Below are positions 16,025 to 18,064 of a stretch of DNA of 18,064 nt, in pieces. How positions within the stretch are numbered: the stretch's first letter is position 1; each line of letters begins with the position of its first letter. The DNA is from JBDNFP01 sp041689775 (GTDB lineage: Bacteria > Bacteroidota > Bacteroidia > Cytophagales > Spirosomataceae), in assembly GCA_041689775.1 (NCBI GenBank), contig JBDNFP010000292.1, positions 1-18,064 on the forward strand. Direction: 5' to 3'. A model generated the notes under the pieces. It was not told the DNA's origin and did no database searches. It saw only the letters and a program-made list of their open reading frames with translations. The translations under genes and the position numbers were made by a program.

Positions 16025-16112
16025 AAGCCGTTATAAACGGCTTACCACTAGAAGTTCGCCATGTCGAACTCTACAAATATTGAAGAGGTGATCCCGAGCG
16101 CACCTGCGGGAT
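16025..16112. other. Cluster of three hairpins
   Basis: AAGCCGTT/AACGGCTT (16025-16043, three-base loop), AGTTCG/CGAACT (16053-16070, six-base loop) and ATCCCG/CGGGAT (16091-16112, ten-base loop) follow one another. A competing stem AGGTG/CACCT (16086-16090 with 16101-16105) overlaps the third hairpin, so two alternative folds are possible. The role is unknown; a structured RNA or recombination-site remnant would both fit. Confidence 0.45.
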
Positions 16113-16526
16113 TTGCTCAGCGTGATCCATTGACAATTCTGATTGATTTACAGGGTTTTCTTATAAAAATTAATACTCCTATAATTATATAAAATATGGT
16201 AAAAGTTTAGAAAAAAGTCTCGTATTTAGTAACCTTTGTGGTCGGTTGAACCTGAATCAGTATTAAAATAACTACTTTCCTATCTCCTTTGTGATGCAAA
16301 ATACCCAATTCTGGTCGAAATAAGTTTTTATAAGAAAGCCCTGGATTGATTTATGAGTAAAGATAGAACAGAAAATCCTCTGTCTGCTTAACAATCCCCT
16401 GGACAAAACGCTGGAATCCGGCGGATCAACCGGAAAATTACCGGCGGGCGGCATTCCGCTGATTATCGGCATTTTTCAATAAAACGGACCACGACTCAAA
16501 AACGGAGAATTCAATATCAAAATAAA

Positions 16527-17822
16527 ATGAAATACAGGATGATTAAATTTTTAATGATTGCATTTGCCACATTTATTTCGTGCGACGTTACTGCCCAAAC
16601 ATACGAAGGAAAATATCTGGAAGCGAACTATGATGAGTCCAAAGTACCGGAATACAGTCTACCCCATGTACTTTCCTCGTTCGAAGGGAAAAGTATAAAA
16701 ACGGTTGAAGATTGGGAGAAATTCAGAAGACCGGAAATCGTTGAGTTTTTCGCCCAGAATATGTTTGGAGAAGTACCTATACCTTCGAGCCCCATTAAAA
16801 AAACGTTCAAACTAATTTCCGAAGATCCAACCATTTTTAATGGCCTCTGCACCAGAAAAGATGTGCTGATAACTTTTGAAAATGAACTTGGAAAAGTTAC
16901 CATGCCTCTTGTAATTTTTGTTCCAACCAATTCCAAAAATAAAGTTCCGGTAATTCTCTTGGCAAATGGCGATGATATCAAACGACAAGGCTTAAAACTA
17001 AACAGTCCGCAGAGTTACGGTAAAACCGTAAATGGAATTCCTTTGCATCAGTTAATGACCCGTGGAATTGGGGTGGCCACTGTTGATTATAAGTCATTCG
17101 GAATCGACTCCGGTAATAAGGAAGGAAAAGTAAGTGGTGGAATTTCAGATCTTTATTTTAAAGATGGTCAGGAGTTTACAAAAGAAAATGAGTGGGGTAT
17201 GATTGCAATCTGGGCTTACGCTTTACGTGCCGGAATGGATTATTTGGAAACAGACAAAGATGTACAGAAAAAGCAGGTTGCAACGCTCGGCAGCTCGATT
17301 GGTGGGAAAGTAGCTCTCTGGGCCGCAGTAACAGACACCCGTTTTGGAATGACACTTCTGGCAACAGCAGGTCACGGAGGCGATGCAATCTGGCGGCGTG
17401 AATACGGCGAAACCTTACAAAATATGTGTGATTACCTACCAACCTGGATTTGCAGAAATGCAAATAAATACGCCAAAAATGTACACGCTATGCCGGTCGA
17501 TCAGCACTCATTGTTAGCGACATTGGCACCACGCCCCTTTTATGTTAGTAATGCCCAACACGATTTGTGGGCTGATCAGAAAGGACAGTGGATTGGAACA
17601 TACAATGCAGCCCCTTCGTATCGACTTTACAAAGAAGATGTGACATTTACGTCGGCGAAACAACCTGCCGTTAACCAACCCATTATCAAAAGCACGATTG
17701 GATACCACGTTCGCTCAGGTGTCCATGGACTTGAACTCTATGATTGGGAGCAGTACATGAAATTTGTAGAATATCATTTTTTGAATATTGAACCCAGGAG
17801 TGTGGAAGAGGTTTATAGATAG
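16527..17822 (+). CDS. CE15-like (glucuronoyl esterase-type) carbohydrate esterase, exported
   Basis: This 431-residue alpha/beta-hydrolase begins with a signal peptide (about 1-23). Cleavage after VTA (before Q24) or lipidation at C19 (FISC) are both possible. The layout matches bacterial CE15 proteins: the nucleophile elbow is G255-S-S257-I-G-G-K261, followed by ALWAAVTDTRF; RREYGE is at 290-295; DQHSLLATLAPRPF leads to H345-D346 and W348-D350; and the catalytic histidine is H400 in GVHGL. D350 or D346 is the likely acid. CE15 enzymes cleave ester links between glucuronoxylan and lignin. The usual Arg after the nucleophile (GxSRxGK) is Ile258 here, so substrate or activity may differ. The gene is visibly more AT-rich than the SDR and dehydrogenase genes and sits between repeat-rich DNA and a reverse transcriptase remnant, which suggests horizontal transfer. 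No strong promoter was found upstream. Confidence 0.82.
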   Translation: MKYRMIKFLMIAFATFISCDVTAQTYEGKYLEANYDESKVPEYSLPHVLSSFEGKSIKTVEDWEKFRRPEIVEFFAQNMFGEVPIPSSPIKKTFKLISEDPTIFNGLCTRKDVLITFENELGKVTMPLVIFVPTNSKNKVPVILLANGDDIKRQGLKLNSPQSYGKTVNGIPLHQLMTRGIGVATVDYKSFGIDSGNKEGKVSGGISDLYFKDGQEFTKENEWGMIAIWAYALRAGMDYLETDKDVQKKQVATLGSSIGGKVALWAAVTDTRFGMTLLATAGHGGDAIWRREYGETLQNMCDYLPTWICRNANKYAKNVHAMPVDQHSLLATLAPRPFYVSNAQHDLWADQKGQWIGTYNAAPSYRLYKEDVTFTSAKQPAVNQPIIKSTIGYHVRSGVHGLELYDWEQYMKFVEYHFLNIEPRSVEEVYR

Positions 17823-17835
17823 ATTTCCCCCGTTC

Positions 17836-18064
17836 TTAGTAGACTGCCCTATTTGACAAGTTGTACGTATGACTTCCGAAAGAAGCCCCCATCCGTCGTA
17901 GACTTCCACCGTCGACGATTGTGCGTATTGCCTTCTTGGAAGATTGGCTTACAAAGGTGCCGGGAAGCAACATCAGCCGGTTGTTTACTTTTCGCATTAC
18001 AGGCTGTATGCTAAAACCCAGAAAGTCGTATTTGCGGGGGTAGCGCTTCTCGCTCTTGCCGCGC
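17836..18064 (-). pseudogene. 3' remnant of a group II intron-type reverse transcriptase/maturase, cut by window edge
   Basis: The minus strand from the window edge reads through 75 codons to a TAA at 17836-17838. The sequence contains RYPRKYDFLGFSIQP, which fits the conserved FDFLGY/F-F-x-P segment late in the RT domain of group II intron proteins, followed by a short strand and SSKKAIRTI. After that the frame loses similarity. A neighbouring frame continues as RRWKSTTD, close to the usual maturase pattern, so a frameshift near 17911-17917 (at GTCGAC) is likely. In either frame a stop comes within about 25 codons, well before the expected end of the maturase domain. No intron domain V is seen between this stop and the esterase gene. 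The upstream part lies outside the window, so the state of the full gene is unknown. Confidence 0.6.

Larger units (their letters stand above)
15199..16526. other. 1.3-kb region without a convincing gene; structured, mosaic sequence
   Basis: No frame here carries a recognisable complete protein. From 15430 to about 15668 the plus strand has balanced composition and reads like structured RNA or intron sequence. From 15668 to 15790 it is AT-rich. Then comes an inverted, diverged copy of part of the first segment (about 15790-15872). Three hairpins lie at 16025-16112, an AT-rich stretch at 16160-16230, and a short coding-like remnant at about 16357-16476. Changes in composition along the stretch suggest several past insertions or deletions. 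Confidence 0.6.

Noticed and set aside
16272..16472. 66-codon minus-strand open frame starting MPIISG
   Set aside because: No recognisable family; the complementary strand reads equally well, so it was treated as part of an uncertain remnant.

Overview
The window looks like a chromosomal segment from a Bacteroidetes (Bacteroidota) bacterium, probably of the order Cytophagales. The signs are several promoters of the Bacteroidetes type (TTG / about 19-20 bp / TAnnTTTG), no Shine-Dalgarno sequences before most starts, an M43 lipoprotein beside an outer-membrane barrel, a Tat-exported sugar-isomerase-like protein, and large exported propeller/HEAT/heme proteins. Genus and species cannot be read from the window.

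Layout. Positions 1-313 hold tRNA-Gly(GCC) and tRNA-Leu(TAA), each followed by a terminator-like hairpin. Positions 326-2562 (minus) are a two-gene unit, a beta-barrel protein followed by a secreted M43 metalloprotease lipoprotein. Positions 2719-6600 (plus) carry a promoter, a 979-residue SNF2-family ATPase and a HEPN/MNT toxin-antitoxin pair. Positions 6617-14259 (minus) hold a PyrR-like phosphoribosyltransferase, a hydroxypyruvate-isomerase-like TIM-barrel protein, and two paralogous 'membrane-bound dehydrogenase' propeller/HEAT proteins. Only the upstream paralog keeps the C-terminal c-type cytochrome domain. A plus-strand SDR oxidoreductase (14437-15198) is divergent from these.

From 15199 to the right edge the sequence changes character. 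About 1.3 kb has no convincing gene but is rich in structure: two diverged, inverted copies of a unit with an identical 19-bp core, several hairpins, and a short coding-like remnant. It is followed by an AT-richer CE15-like carbohydrate esterase gene. Fourteen bases after that gene's stop lies the 3' remnant of a group II intron-type reverse transcriptase on the opposite strand. I read this part as a mosaic accessory region.

How the genes may work together. The TIM-barrel protein, the two propeller proteins and the SDR look like an exported and cytoplasmic oxidation/isomerisation set for sugars or sugar acids, with electrons passing to the heme domain; this is inference from families and position. 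The HEPN/MNT pair is a self-contained type VII toxin-antitoxin module. No CRISPR array, complete insertion sequence or prophage was seen.
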